Below the pieces are notes generated by a model. That model did no database searches. It was not told where the DNA came from and saw only the letters and a list, made by a program, of their open reading frames with translations. A stretch of DNA of 64,000 nucleotides from the NCBI GenBank assembly GCA_017436865.1, contig JAFSCH010000017.1, positions 1-64,000 of the forward strand. The letters run 5' to 3'. Shown piece after piece: positions 41,825 through 50,960 of the stretch. The DNA comes from Lachnospiraceae bacterium. Its GTDB lineage: Bacteria > Bacillota > Clostridia > Lachnospirales > Lachnospiraceae. The stretch's first letter is position 1. Every line of letters begins with the position of its first letter. Made by a program: the position numbers and the translations under genes.

Positions 41825-43993
41825 ATGTCTGAATTAATTATGCTAGTAATGATACTACTTTTATCTATTTTTGGTGGAACGGTTGCTACGATAATTTTAT
41901 TTGGGAAAAGTGAAAAAAGAGATACTCGAATCAAAATGATTCTGACATGGATATTAAATTGCTATTTTGAGTTTTGGATATTAAATTGTTTTCGATTTGT
42001 TTTACTAAAAGGGAATATAATTCTTTCATATGCTCAGGATGGATTTGTCCTTTTTTTTGATATTATATTGATGATTGGCAGTATATTCATTTTATATTAC
42101 TGTTATAAGGCGAAAAAAAGAAAAAGCAGTTTGTTTGAAGTAATAAGTATTATATGTTTGGTGATATATTATATAGTGGTATTATTATTGGGTATTTTAC
42201 GATACGAAAATGTGAATGCTGCTATATATGATGTGCTGTTGCCAAAAAGCCATTTATTTGGAGGTGTGATTTTATTTGTATGTCAATATATGATGACATA
42301 TACAAATAATTCAAGTAAATCAGAGATAAAAGTAGCGGTTGCTGTTTTAAGCTTATTCATTGTAACAGTATTTATTTATCCGGGTATGGAAACATATCTT
42401 ACTAATGTGGATGAATTTTCTTTTTCGTTAAAGCAAATTTGGTATTGGTATATTTTATTCATTCTTTTGGTTTCAGTTGGAGTAAGTATTATATATTTCT
42501 TGTTTATGGGAAAATTAAAAGAAATATTTCTATTTATGTTATGGAGTTTTTCTATCTGCGCTTATATACAAGGTATGTTTTTGAATGGCAAGTTGTTTTT
42601 AATGGATGGAAAAGAAGCAGAATGGAGTGTGGGATTTAAGCTTGGTAATTTTATGATATGGGTATTACTTTTAGGAGTATTATATTTTGCATATAGATTA
42701 ATAAGTGCTAAGCGAAAAGAGTTATTGGTATATTCATCAGCGGTTTTGTGTATTATGCAGTTAGTGGCTGGAATTTCGTTAATTCCTAGTTGTCTTAGTC
42801 AAGAAAGCAAAGGACTGAGTACAAATGATTATTTATCTACCGAGGGGTTGTATGAAGTGGCCAAAGAAGAAAATATAATCATGTTCGTGTTGGATACATA
42901 TGATGTGGATTATGTTAATGAAATTCTTACTCAGAAACCAGATTTTTTAGAGCCGTTAAATGGATTTACTTATTTTCCGGATACGGTATCACAATTCTCT
43001 CGTACATTTCCATCAGTACCTTATATGTTGACAGAAGAATTGCATTTTTATGAAAAGCCACTAAATGAATATGTGGATGAAGCGTTTGAAAAATGTTCTT
43101 TTTGGGAGCAGATGAAAGAGCAGGGATATCAATTATATTTCTTTGAAGAAGATGAAAATTATATTGGTGAATCTATTAGAGTGATAGCTGGTAATTATGC
43201 AAAAGAAGGTCATGTGATAAAAGAGAGAATTTCTTTCAAAGGATGTGCCGAAGCAATAGTAAGAATTAATAATTATAGAATTCTTCCATATGCATTAAAA
43301 GAATATTATATGTATACATCAGGAATAATCAGCGATTTGGTAGTGAAGGAAAGAGAATGGGATATGCCTGCATTTGTGGCTAATGATATTGAAGTTTTTG
43401 AACAATTTAAAAAAAATAAGCTTCAGATTTCAGATGAAAGTAAGGCGTTGAGATTTATTCATTTAAATGGCGCACATGCACCTTATACGATGGCGGAAGA
43501 TGGAACAAAAGCAGAGGAAGGAACAATAAGTCCTATTTCACAATATATAGGCAGTATGAATTTAGTGTATAATTATTTAGAGATGTTACAACAACTAGGA
43601 GTGTATGAAAATTCTACAATTGTTATTACAGCAGACCATGGAGAGAATTATGTAACAACGCATTTAGAACAAAATACAAATCCCATTTTGTTTATAAAAC
43701 CGGCTGGTGCAGATTTGGAAAAGGAACTGATAGTGTCAGATGTGTATGCATCACAAAATGATATAATTCCAACGCTTTCCGGCATGTATGAAATCGAATA
43801 TGCCAAAGATTGGGGAATAAACCTCTTTTTAGCTCAGGATGCAGATAAGAGTAGAGTACGTTATCACTATTATACAGTAGTTGAGAATGGAATACAGACA
43901 AAAGCTAGGACTTATGAGATAAATGGGAGTTCGCTTGATTTTAACAATTGGAACGCAACGGATGAATATCATGAATTTGGCGAATATTATTAG
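41825..43993 (+). CDS. Sulfatase-fold membrane enzyme (phosphoglycerol/phosphoethanolamine-transferase-like)
   Basis: A 722-residue protein with N-terminal membrane helices (about 1-330) and an extracytoplasmic alkaline-phosphatase/sulfatase-fold domain. The domain begins at NIIMFVLDTYDVDYVNE (about 350), has FSRTFPSVPYML (candidate Thr nucleophile) near 390, HLNGAHAPYT, and the metal-binding TADHGENYVTTH near 602. Such enzymes add or remove phosphoglycerol or phosphoethanolamine groups; which group is unknown. ATG 41825 follows GGAG by six bases. The gene is conspicuously AT-rich: 17 and 14 G+C in the 60-base lines at 42001 and 42121, against 27 at 40801 in the flippase gene, a sign of separate acquisition. 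Confidence 0.8.
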   Translation: MSELIMLVMILLLSIFGGTVATIILFGKSEKRDTRIKMILTWILNCYFEFWILNCFRFVLLKGNIILSYAQDGFVLFFDIILMIGSIFILYYCYKAKKRKSSLFEVISIICLVIYYIVVLLLGILRYENVNAAIYDVLLPKSHLFGGVILFVCQYMMTYTNNSSKSEIKVAVAVLSLFIVTVFIYPGMETYLTNVDEFSFSLKQIWYWYILFILLVSVGVSIIYFLFMGKLKEIFLFMLWSFSICAYIQGMFLNGKLFLMDGKEAEWSVGFKLGNFMIWVLLLGVLYFAYRLISAKRKELLVYSSAVLCIMQLVAGISLIPSCLSQESKGLSTNDYLSTEGLYEVAKEENIIMFVLDTYDVDYVNEILTQKPDFLEPLNGFTYFPDTVSQFSRTFPSVPYMLTEELHFYEKPLNEYVDEAFEKCSFWEQMKEQGYQLYFFEEDENYIGESIRVIAGNYAKEGHVIKERISFKGCAEAIVRINNYRILPYALKEYYMYTSGIISDLVVKEREWDMPAFVANDIEVFEQFKKNKLQISDESKALRFIHLNGAHAPYTMAEDGTKAEEGTISPISQYIGSMNLVYNYLEMLQQLGVYENSTIVITADHGENYVTTHLEQNTNPILFIKPAGADLEKELIVSDVYASQNDIIPTLSGMYEIEYAKDWGINLFLAQDADKSRVRYHYYTVVENGIQTKARTYEINGSSLDFNNWNATDEYHEFGEYY

Positions 43994-44013
43994 ATAGAAA
44001 GTAGGGTGAAGTT

Positions 44014-45048
44014 GTGTCAGACAATAAAATCTTAGCAACAGAATTATTAAAAGGACAGGGCTTGGGAAACCAGCTGTTCTGTTATATTGCAATCAGATGT
44101 CTGGCAGAGGAGAAAGGCTGGGATTTCAGTATTTTAAATCGTGAAATCTTAGCCAACAACATTCACAGTAACAAAGGCATGTATTTTATGGATCTGGACT
44201 GTGGATTAGACCTTGCCAAAGATGATTTTAAGAATACTTATCATGAGAAGGAAGACAGAATCTATTTAGGGAATTCGAATCATGATATCGAGCATGGTTG
44301 TTATATTACGGGGGCTGATGAGAAGCTTTTAGAATTGGATGAAACAACACTTATATACGGTAATTTACAGGATGAATCTTATTTTGGAAAATATCGTGAA
44401 CAGATAAAGGAATGGATGAAGGTAAAGCCAGAGTATGATAATTATAAGTATTCGATAGAGAATTTGTGCATTATCAACATTCGCGGTGGTGAGTATACCA
44501 GTAATCCGGAACTGTTCCTTAGAAGAAAGTACTGGCTGGATGCCATGAAGGTTATGAAGGCGAAACGCGCAGATATGCAATTCCTGGTAATAACGGATGA
44601 TATAGAGGCTGCCAGAAGGATTCTACCTGGGGTTCCAGCAGCTCATTTTGATTTAGCAGGTGACTATACGGTAATAAAAAATGCGCATTATTTAATATTG
44701 TCGAATTCTACTTTTGCATTCTTTCCAGCATTTACCAGTGAAACGGTGAAGTATGTAATAGCACCAAAATACTGGGCAAGACATAATGTGTCTGATGGCT
44801 ATTGGGCATCAGAGCAGAATATTTATTCTGGCTTTACCTATATGGATAGAAAAGGAAAGCTCTTTACTGCAGAGGAATGTCGTAAGGAACTGGAGGAATA
44901 TAAGAAGAATTCAAAGAACTATCAAAGAATCGGAGAAAAATTAAGTGGTATCGAGTTAACCACAGCAAGATATCATGCCAAATATCTGATATACAAGGAT
45001 TTGTTTATTAGAATGTTACGTTCGCTAAAGCGTAGAATGGGAATTTAG
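44014..45048 (+). CDS. GT11-like glycosyltransferase, divergent
   Basis: A 344-residue protein with the GT11 opening LLKGQGLGNQLFCYIAIRCL, but the central motif reads IINIRGGEYTSNPELFLRR in place of the HxRRxDY of the upstream GT11 protein. NAHYLILSNSTFAFFPAF matches the C-terminal block. It may use a donor other than GDP-fucose. The start is GTG 44014 with AGGGTGAAG upstream. The C-terminal 60 residues are basic. It follows the AT-rich sulfatase-like gene, and base composition returns to that of the rest of the cluster. Confidence 0.75.
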   Translation: MSDNKILATELLKGQGLGNQLFCYIAIRCLAEEKGWDFSILNREILANNIHSNKGMYFMDLDCGLDLAKDDFKNTYHEKEDRIYLGNSNHDIEHGCYITGADEKLLELDETTLIYGNLQDESYFGKYREQIKEWMKVKPEYDNYKYSIENLCIINIRGGEYTSNPELFLRRKYWLDAMKVMKAKRADMQFLVITDDIEAARRILPGVPAAHFDLAGDYTVIKNAHYLILSNSTFAFFPAFTSETVKYVIAPKYWARHNVSDGYWASEQNIYSGFTYMDRKGKLFTAEECRKELEEYKKNSKNYQRIGEKLSGIELTTARYHAKYLIYKDLFIRMLRSLKRRMGI

Positions 45049-45066
45049 AAGGAGGAGGCGCAGGCT

Positions 45067-46644
45067 ATGGGGTATTACTTGAATCCAACGACGAAAGGTT
45101 TTCAAGACAGTCTTAATTCAGAGATCTATGTTGATAAAACAGGACTTATTGAGCAGTTGAATCGTTTGATTAATACAGAACAAAGATATGTCTGTGTCAG
45201 CCGACCGAGAAGATTTGGAAAATCAATGGCAATTAAAATGCTGTCAGCTTATTATAATGTGGAAAGTAATGCAAATGAGTTATTTAAAGATCTAAAAATT
45301 GGTGAGGCTCAGAGCTATAAGAAGCATTTGAATCAATATGATGTGATTCGTATCAATATGACTGAATTTATGAGTGATAGTAAAAGTATGGATGAGTTGG
45401 TCGCATTAATAGAGGAATCCATACTTTGGGAATTATTGGAAAGATATTCAGAAATACGTTTTTTTAACCCAAAGAGCCTGAATAGAACAATGACTGACAT
45501 ATATCGGAAGTTGAATACATCTTTTATTATTCTGGTAGACGAATGGGACTGTATCTTCCGTGAATACAAGGACAAAAAGGAAGAACAGGGAAAATACCTT
45601 GATTTTCTGCGTAATTGGCTGAAAGATAAAGAATATATTGCACTTGCCTATATGACAGGAATCCTACCAATCAAGAAATACGGGACACATTCAGCCTTGA
45701 ATATGTTTACAGAATATTCTATGACAAATGCAGGAACGCTTGCAGGATATTTTGGTTTTCAAGAAGAGGAAGTAAGAGAGCTATGTGAGCGATATCAGAT
45801 GAGTTTTGAAGATACCAAGACATGGTATGATGGTTATCATCTAGGCAAAGTTGAGTCTATCTATAATCCGAGGTCAGTTGTGGGAGCTATGCTTGCAAAT
45901 ACTTTTGATACTTATTGGAATCAGACAGAGACCTTTGAAGCATTACGCACATACATTGATATGAATTATGATGGCTTGAAGGATGCTATTATTAAAATGC
46001 TTGCTGGGGAGCAGGTACAGATAGATGTAAGAAGCTTTGTGAATGATATGACGACGTTCCATAGTTATGAAGATGTGTTGACGTTGCTTGTACATTTAGG
46101 ATATCTTGCATATGATAGGGAAAAGGAAGCAGTGTATATTCCAAACAAAGAGATTTCCAAAGAATTTATTACGGCAATCAGGAATACTTCATGGGGGGAA
46201 ATCATTCGTTCTGTAAGAGAGTCAGAAACTTTGCTAAAAAGTGTATGGACAATGGATACAGAAACGGTTGCGAAGGGCGTGGAAAAAGCCCATTATGAGA
46301 CTTCTATTTTGACATACAATGATGAGAATGCTTTAAGTTATACGATATCTTTAGCATTTTATGCGGCAAGAGAGTATTATACAATATTTCGTGAGCTACC
46401 AACGGGAAAGGGCTATGCAGATATCGTGTTTATTCCAAAATCGAAAGCAGCGGATAAACCGGCAATGGTTATCGAGTTAAAATATGATAAAAGCGTGCAG
46501 GGAGCAATTGCACAGATAAAAGATAAGCGATATACAGAGAGCTTATCGGCATATCGTGGAAACTTGCTTTTGGTTGGAATTAATTATGATAAAGAAGCGA
46601 AAAAGCATGAATGTATGATAGAACAGGTAGAGGTTAACGAGTAA
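45067..46644 (+). CDS. AAA-ATPase-like protein with C-terminal PD-(D/E)XK domain (DUF1703 type)
   Basis: A 525-residue protein. Residues about 1-330 are the AAA-ATPase_like domain: YVDKTGLIEQLN, a modified Walker A SRPRRFGKSM (45-54) and Walker B SFIILVDEWD near 157. The C-terminal region is a PD-(D/E)XK-type nuclease fold: GKGYADIVFIP and MVIELKYDKSVQGAIAQI, with the acidic residue, Glu-x-Lys and downstream Gln. This widespread family has no settled function; nucleic-acid or defence-related roles have been proposed for PD-(D/E)XK proteins of this type. Nothing links it to glycan chemistry, yet it is in the operon with GGAGGAGG 10 bases before its start and an 18-base gap. Confidence 0.85.
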   Translation: MGYYLNPTTKGFQDSLNSEIYVDKTGLIEQLNRLINTEQRYVCVSRPRRFGKSMAIKMLSAYYNVESNANELFKDLKIGEAQSYKKHLNQYDVIRINMTEFMSDSKSMDELVALIEESILWELLERYSEIRFFNPKSLNRTMTDIYRKLNTSFIILVDEWDCIFREYKDKKEEQGKYLDFLRNWLKDKEYIALAYMTGILPIKKYGTHSALNMFTEYSMTNAGTLAGYFGFQEEEVRELCERYQMSFEDTKTWYDGYHLGKVESIYNPRSVVGAMLANTFDTYWNQTETFEALRTYIDMNYDGLKDAIIKMLAGEQVQIDVRSFVNDMTTFHSYEDVLTLLVHLGYLAYDREKEAVYIPNKEISKEFITAIRNTSWGEIIRSVRESETLLKSVWTMDTETVAKGVEKAHYETSILTYNDENALSYTISLAFYAAREYYTIFRELPTGKGYADIVFIPKSKAADKPAMVIELKYDKSVQGAIAQIKDKRYTESLSAYRGNLLLVGINYDKEAKKHECMIEQVEVNE

Positions 46645-46680
46645 ATATAATACGATTAGTAAGAGGAATTGATTAATAGA

Positions 46681-47439
46681 ATGAAAACAAAGATAGAAAA
46701 GCTACAGCTTCCACAGGTAACACTGGTAGCTATGACGAGTGTAAACGTAAAGGCAACGATTCAGGCAATGGAATACAGTATGCGTGGTATAGATTTTGGA
46801 GATGTGGTATTAATCACACATAAAAAGCCATTAGGTTTGCCAAAGTCCATACGCTACAGTCATACGAGCAAGCTGACGAATATAGATGATTTTAATTATA
46901 AGATGGTATATGAACTCGGTGACCACATTAAGACAGATTATGCATTGATTGTGCATGCAGATGGCTTTGTCGTACATCCGGAAATGTGGCGAGATGAGTT
47001 CCTTGACTATGATTATATTGGGGCTCCGTGGCCATTGCCTAAGGAGGGGGACACGACCACTTATCGTGATATTTATGGTAATATTTGTCGTGTAGGTAAC
47101 AGCGCAGGAATTCGTAGTAAAAGACTCATGGATTTCCCAAAGAAAGCGAATGTTCCATGGGAAGGTGAATATGCATATGGAAAGATGTGGTTCTATGAGG
47201 ATGGTTTCATCTGTTGTAAAATAAGACATCTGCTAGAAGCAGAAGGGATGCGCATAGCACCACTTGAAGTGGCAAAGTATTACAGCCATGAACAGATGAT
47301 ACCTGAGGTGCAGGGGATTATGCCATTTGCTTTTCATAAGTGGGAGGGAACGAATGCCCAGTACCCGAACTTTATTAAACCAACGATAAAAGAAAAAGCA
47401 AAGGCATTAGCACGGAAGATATTAAGAAGAAATTCGTAG
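46681..47439 (+). CDS. DUF5672 family protein, putative glycosyltransferase
   Basis: A 252-residue protein matching the DUF5672 family: VTLVAMTSVNVKATIQAM, FGDVVLITHKKP, TDYALIVHADGFVVHPEMW (DxD-like HADG), FLDYDYIGAPWPLP and FYEDGFICCKIRHLLEAEG. The family occurs in glycan clusters and looks like a GT-A glycosyltransferase; the donor is unknown. ATG 46681 is used, though AGAGG lies 14 bases upstream, longer than usual; TTG 46669 is too close to that site, so ATT 46672 cannot be excluded. It lies between the two AAA-ATPase/nuclease genes. Confidence 0.8.
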   Translation: MKTKIEKLQLPQVTLVAMTSVNVKATIQAMEYSMRGIDFGDVVLITHKKPLGLPKSIRYSHTSKLTNIDDFNYKMVYELGDHIKTDYALIVHADGFVVHPEMWRDEFLDYDYIGAPWPLPKEGDTTTYRDIYGNICRVGNSAGIRSKRLMDFPKKANVPWEGEYAYGKMWFYEDGFICCKIRHLLEAEGMRIAPLEVAKYYSHEQMIPEVQGIMPFAFHKWEGTNAQYPNFIKPTIKEKAKALARKILRRNS

Positions 47440-47455
47440 AAAGGAAAGTCATTGC

Positions 47456-49033
47456 ATGGAGAAAAGGTTTAACATAACAGGCTGTTGTTATCCGGATAAA
47501 CATTATATGGTTGATATTAGTGAAAAACTGATAGAAATCAAAAGACTTGTTGATAAAGGCGAGTATTTTATTATTAATAAGGCAAGACAGTATGGAAAGA
47601 CAACAACATTAAAAATGCTTCGCACTTATTTGGGTAGCTCATATGTTATTTTATCACTTGATTTCCAAAGTATTGGAGCAGGGGATTTTCAAGATGAATA
47701 CCGATTCTCTAAAGTGTTGGCAGAGATGCTACTACAGACAGTCCGCTTTCATGGAAAAATGAGTGGTTATCAGATGGAAGCTAGTGCTTTGGACGGATTA
47801 CAGAGGATAGCGCTACAGGAAAATGAAAAGGTTGGTTTGCGTGGATTATTGATGGCATTAAACCAATTGTGTGAAAATACACCAAAGCCGGTTGTTTTAA
47901 TGGTTGATGAGGTAGACAGTGCATCGAATAATCAGGTTTTTCTTGATTTCCTTGGCATTCTTAGAAATGCTTATATGAATAGAGAGGAAGTAGCAAGCCT
48001 GCAGTCGGTTATTCTGGCAGGGGTGTATGATATTAAGAACTTAAAGCATCGCATAAGATCGGATGAGCAGCACAAATATAACAGCCCTTGGAATATTGCA
48101 GCAGATTTCAAGGTAGATATGAGCTTCCGCATTCAGGATATTAGAGGCATGCTGGAAAACTATAAAACAGATAAATGTATAGAGATGGATGTACAGAAGT
48201 GTGCAGAGCTTATTCATGCTTATACATCAGGATATCCTTATCTGGTATCCTATATTTGTAAATTAGTGGATGAGGAACAGCAACTTACATGGGATAAGGA
48301 AGGCATATTGAAGGCTGTAAATATTGTTGTAAAAGGTCCCAATACTTTGTATGATGATATGATTAAGCATGTCACAGAATATAGGGAGCTATATGATATG
48401 TTAAGCAATATTCTGTTTGGGGGAGAGTACTATCCTTATCAGGTTTATGATTTAGCTGTTGATATTGGAAGTATGTTTGGCTTTATTATAGATAGAAATG
48501 GTGAGGTTGCGATTGCAAATCGTATTTTTGAGACACAGCTTTATAATTTTTTCCTAGCAGTAGAGCGGAAGGAAAATAACAAAGCAGGTGATGCATTGCC
48601 GGACAGAAATCAGTTTATTAAGTCAGGGAAGCTTGATATGGATATGGTTATGCAGAAGTTTTTTGAGTATTATGAAAGCCTGTCAGAGCCAGAGGATGAA
48701 GCATTTGTAGAGAAGTGTGGAAGAAAACTATTTCTGTTGTATTTACGTCCGATTATCAATGGGACAGGGAATTATTATATAGAAGATCAGAGTAGGACTA
48801 AGTATCGCACAGATGTTGTAGTAGATTACAAAGGAGAGCAGTATATAATAGAGCTGAAAATCTGGCGAGGGGAGGAATATAATCGTCGAGGTGAAGAACA
48901 GCTATTCTCGTATTTGGATGCATATGGACAAAAAAGAGGATATTTACTTAGCTTTTGTTTTCAGTCCAATAAGGCTAGAGGAATGAATGAGATAAAATGT
49001 GGGGATAAAACTATTTTAGAAGTAGTAGTATAG
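47456..49033 (+). CDS. AAA-ATPase with C-terminal PD-(D/E)XK domain, second type
   Basis: A 525-residue protein of the same general design as the one encoded at 45067, but with little sequence in common. It has Walker A KARQYGKTTTLKML (42-55), Walker B PVVLMVDEVDSASNN near 150, FVDMSF-like and SGYPYLVSYICKLVDEE ATPase lid motifs, then a C-terminal nuclease-type core YRTDVVVDYKGEQYIIELK (about 449-467) with Asp and Glu-x-Lys, and EEQLFSYLDAYGQKRGYLL downstream. Function unknown. It is placed 16 bases after the DUF5672 gene. Two such proteins, one GT apart inside a glycan operon, are unusual. Confidence 0.82.
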   Translation: MEKRFNITGCCYPDKHYMVDISEKLIEIKRLVDKGEYFIINKARQYGKTTTLKMLRTYLGSSYVILSLDFQSIGAGDFQDEYRFSKVLAEMLLQTVRFHGKMSGYQMEASALDGLQRIALQENEKVGLRGLLMALNQLCENTPKPVVLMVDEVDSASNNQVFLDFLGILRNAYMNREEVASLQSVILAGVYDIKNLKHRIRSDEQHKYNSPWNIAADFKVDMSFRIQDIRGMLENYKTDKCIEMDVQKCAELIHAYTSGYPYLVSYICKLVDEEQQLTWDKEGILKAVNIVVKGPNTLYDDMIKHVTEYRELYDMLSNILFGGEYYPYQVYDLAVDIGSMFGFIIDRNGEVAIANRIFETQLYNFFLAVERKENNKAGDALPDRNQFIKSGKLDMDMVMQKFFEYYESLSEPEDEAFVEKCGRKLFLLYLRPIINGTGNYYIEDQSRTKYRTDVVVDYKGEQYIIELKIWRGEEYNRRGEEQLFSYLDAYGQKRGYLLSFCFQSNKARGMNEIKCGDKTILEVVV

Positions 49034-49046
49034 GCAGGAGTAGCGT

Positions 49047-49997
49047 ATGATATACGATTGTTTTCAATTTTTTAATGAATTAGATATGTTGAAAATCAGA
49101 CTCAATGTAATGAGTCCGATTGTTGATAAATTTGTGATCAGCGAAGCGACAGAGACCTTTTCAGGACTGAAAAAGCCTCTTTATTATGAAGAGAACAAGG
49201 AAATGTTTGCAGAGTTTGCAGACAAGATTATACATGTGGTTGTAGATGATACACCGGAAGGGTACACCCATGACCGTGACACGTTCCAAAAGAATGCGGT
49301 AACGAGAGGGTTAAAAGACTGTACGGATGAGGATATCATTATCTTTAGCGATTTGGACGAGATTCCAAATCCCGAGAAAATCAAGGAGATATTAAAGGAT
49401 TTTCAAGAGGATAAGATTTATCATTTTGCACAAAGATTGTTCTATTGCTATTTGAATATGGAAGAGGTATCTGGCAATCTGTTGTCTTACGCTGGAGAAT
49501 TTGAAGGTGTAGAGCGAAAGAAATGGATAGGCTCTAAAATGTGCAGTTATAAGCTTCTTCGTGAGCAGAATTTACAGCTTGGAGAGCTTCGCTTCCCGGA
49601 GCGTAAGGAAATTGGCATCCGCGTTGAGGACGGCGGATGGCACTTTGGCTACATGGGGGGACATGGCGAGAAGGACATCAAGAAGCGCGTGCAGGAGAAG
49701 GTAATCTCAGCAGCACATCAGGAGTATAATTCCAAGCATGTTCTAAATCAGGTAACAGACCAGATAAAGGATGGAAAGGATATTTTCGGTAGAGATGCGA
49801 AATTTATTCGTTGTGAGATTGATGAGAGCTTTCCAGTCTATGTTCGAGAGCATCAAGATGAGCTCTCTTATCTGATTATGCAGGAAGAGAAAGAAGCAGA
49901 GAAGAGACTGCGACATATAAAAGTGACATGCCGAAATGCATGTCATAAGGTTGAGGTTGGGCTAAAGCGAATTGTGAAGAAACTGATAGGTAGATAG
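49047..49997 (+). CDS. GT17-like glycosyltransferase
   Basis: A 316-residue protein of the GT17 (MGAT3-like) family: MIYDCFQFFNELDMLKIRLN, KFVISEATETFSG, DRDTFQKNAVTRGL, the metal-binding IIIFSDLDEIPNP near residue 103, and GGWHFGYMGG near residue 195. Bacterial members add N-acetylglucosamine-type residues; the exact sugar is inference. AGGAG precedes ATG 49047. The gene follows the second AAA-ATPase gene by 13 bases. Confidence 0.85.
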   Translation: MIYDCFQFFNELDMLKIRLNVMSPIVDKFVISEATETFSGLKKPLYYEENKEMFAEFADKIIHVVVDDTPEGYTHDRDTFQKNAVTRGLKDCTDEDIIIFSDLDEIPNPEKIKEILKDFQEDKIYHFAQRLFYCYLNMEEVSGNLLSYAGEFEGVERKKWIGSKMCSYKLLREQNLQLGELRFPERKEIGIRVEDGGWHFGYMGGHGEKDIKKRVQEKVISAAHQEYNSKHVLNQVTDQIKDGKDIFGRDAKFIRCEIDESFPVYVREHQDELSYLIMQEEKEAEKRLRHIKVTCRNACHKVEVGLKRIVKKLIGR

Positions 49998-50006
49998 GAG
50001 CAGAGT

Positions 50007-50951
50007 ATGCCAAAGGTATCTATATGTGTTCCTACATATAACAATGCAGATGAAGTAAAACATCTGCTAGAATCCATATATGAACAGGAATACAAAGATT
50101 TTGAAGTAAATATATCGGATGATTCCACAAATGATGAAATTGCCATGGTGGTAAAGGGGTATCAAGAGCAGTATGGAGAGGAACAGATACGATATGTCCA
50201 TAATGAGAAACGATTAGGACACATTATTAACTGGAATGCCCCAATAAGGATGGCAACCGGAGAGTACATTAAAATCATGTTTAGTGATGACTGGTTTGCA
50301 GATTCTAAGAGTCTTGGTAAGTTTGTAAGTATGTTGGATGAGAATCCTGAGGCAATGCTCGCGTTTTGTGGAAGCAGGCAGGTTATGCTGGATGGGCAGA
50401 ATGCAGAAGGCGTGAAGCATGTAGCAGAGGAAAATGTAAAGGATTCTTATGACAGATATGCTTCGGATGAGTTTATTGACAGATTACAGCAGGACTATAG
50501 AAATCTGTTCCTTGGAAATGAGATAGGAACACCAAGTGCCAGCATTTATCGTAGAGGAACGGAACTTTCCATGTTTGATGAGCAGAGTAACTGGGCATCG
50601 GACATGTTTTTGTATTTTGAACTTTTGAAAAAAAGTGAGAAGTTTACCTATACCAAAGCTCCACTCATTTGCGTAGGTGTTCACGAAAATCAGTATACAG
50701 AAACCTTTTCAGAGAAAGACGAGCGAATTTACAATGACTATCGTTATATGTATACAAAGTATCAGTTACAGGATAGTGAGAATTGTAGAGGATATTTTAC
50801 AGAACAGTTTATTATTAAGTATCATAAGGGCTTGCAGGAGGCAAAGGCTTTAGGAATTAGCTCTAGACTGTACTGGAAGAAATGGCTTGCGGAGCAGAAG
50901 GAAACAGTAACATGTTTTGTAAATGCGCGTTTAAAGCGGATTAGTAAATGA
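50007..50951 (+). CDS. GT2 glycosyltransferase
   Basis: A 314-residue GT-A enzyme with VSICVPTYNNADEVKHLL, ISDDSTNDEIAMV, LGHIINWNAPIRMATGEYI and the metal-binding MFSDDWFADS near residue 93. GTPSASIYRRG and NWASDMFLYFELL complete the family pattern. AGGAG precedes ATG 50007. Donor and acceptor are not visible from the sequence. The next gene starts nine bases after its stop. Confidence 0.85.
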   Translation: MPKVSICVPTYNNADEVKHLLESIYEQEYKDFEVNISDDSTNDEIAMVVKGYQEQYGEEQIRYVHNEKRLGHIINWNAPIRMATGEYIKIMFSDDWFADSKSLGKFVSMLDENPEAMLAFCGSRQVMLDGQNAEGVKHVAEENVKDSYDRYASDEFIDRLQQDYRNLFLGNEIGTPSASIYRRGTELSMFDEQSNWASDMFLYFELLKKSEKFTYTKAPLICVGVHENQYTETFSEKDERIYNDYRYMYTKYQLQDSENCRGYFTEQFIIKYHKGLQEAKALGISSRLYWKKWLAEQKETVTCFVNARLKRISK

Positions 50952-50960
50952 TAAGAGAAG

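Noticed and set aside
41825-43993. Lipoteichoic acid synthase (LtaS)
   Set aside because: The fold is shared, but the membrane region is longer than the five-helix LtaS type and the nucleophile region FSRTFPSVP is unlike LtaS; only the superfamily is supported.
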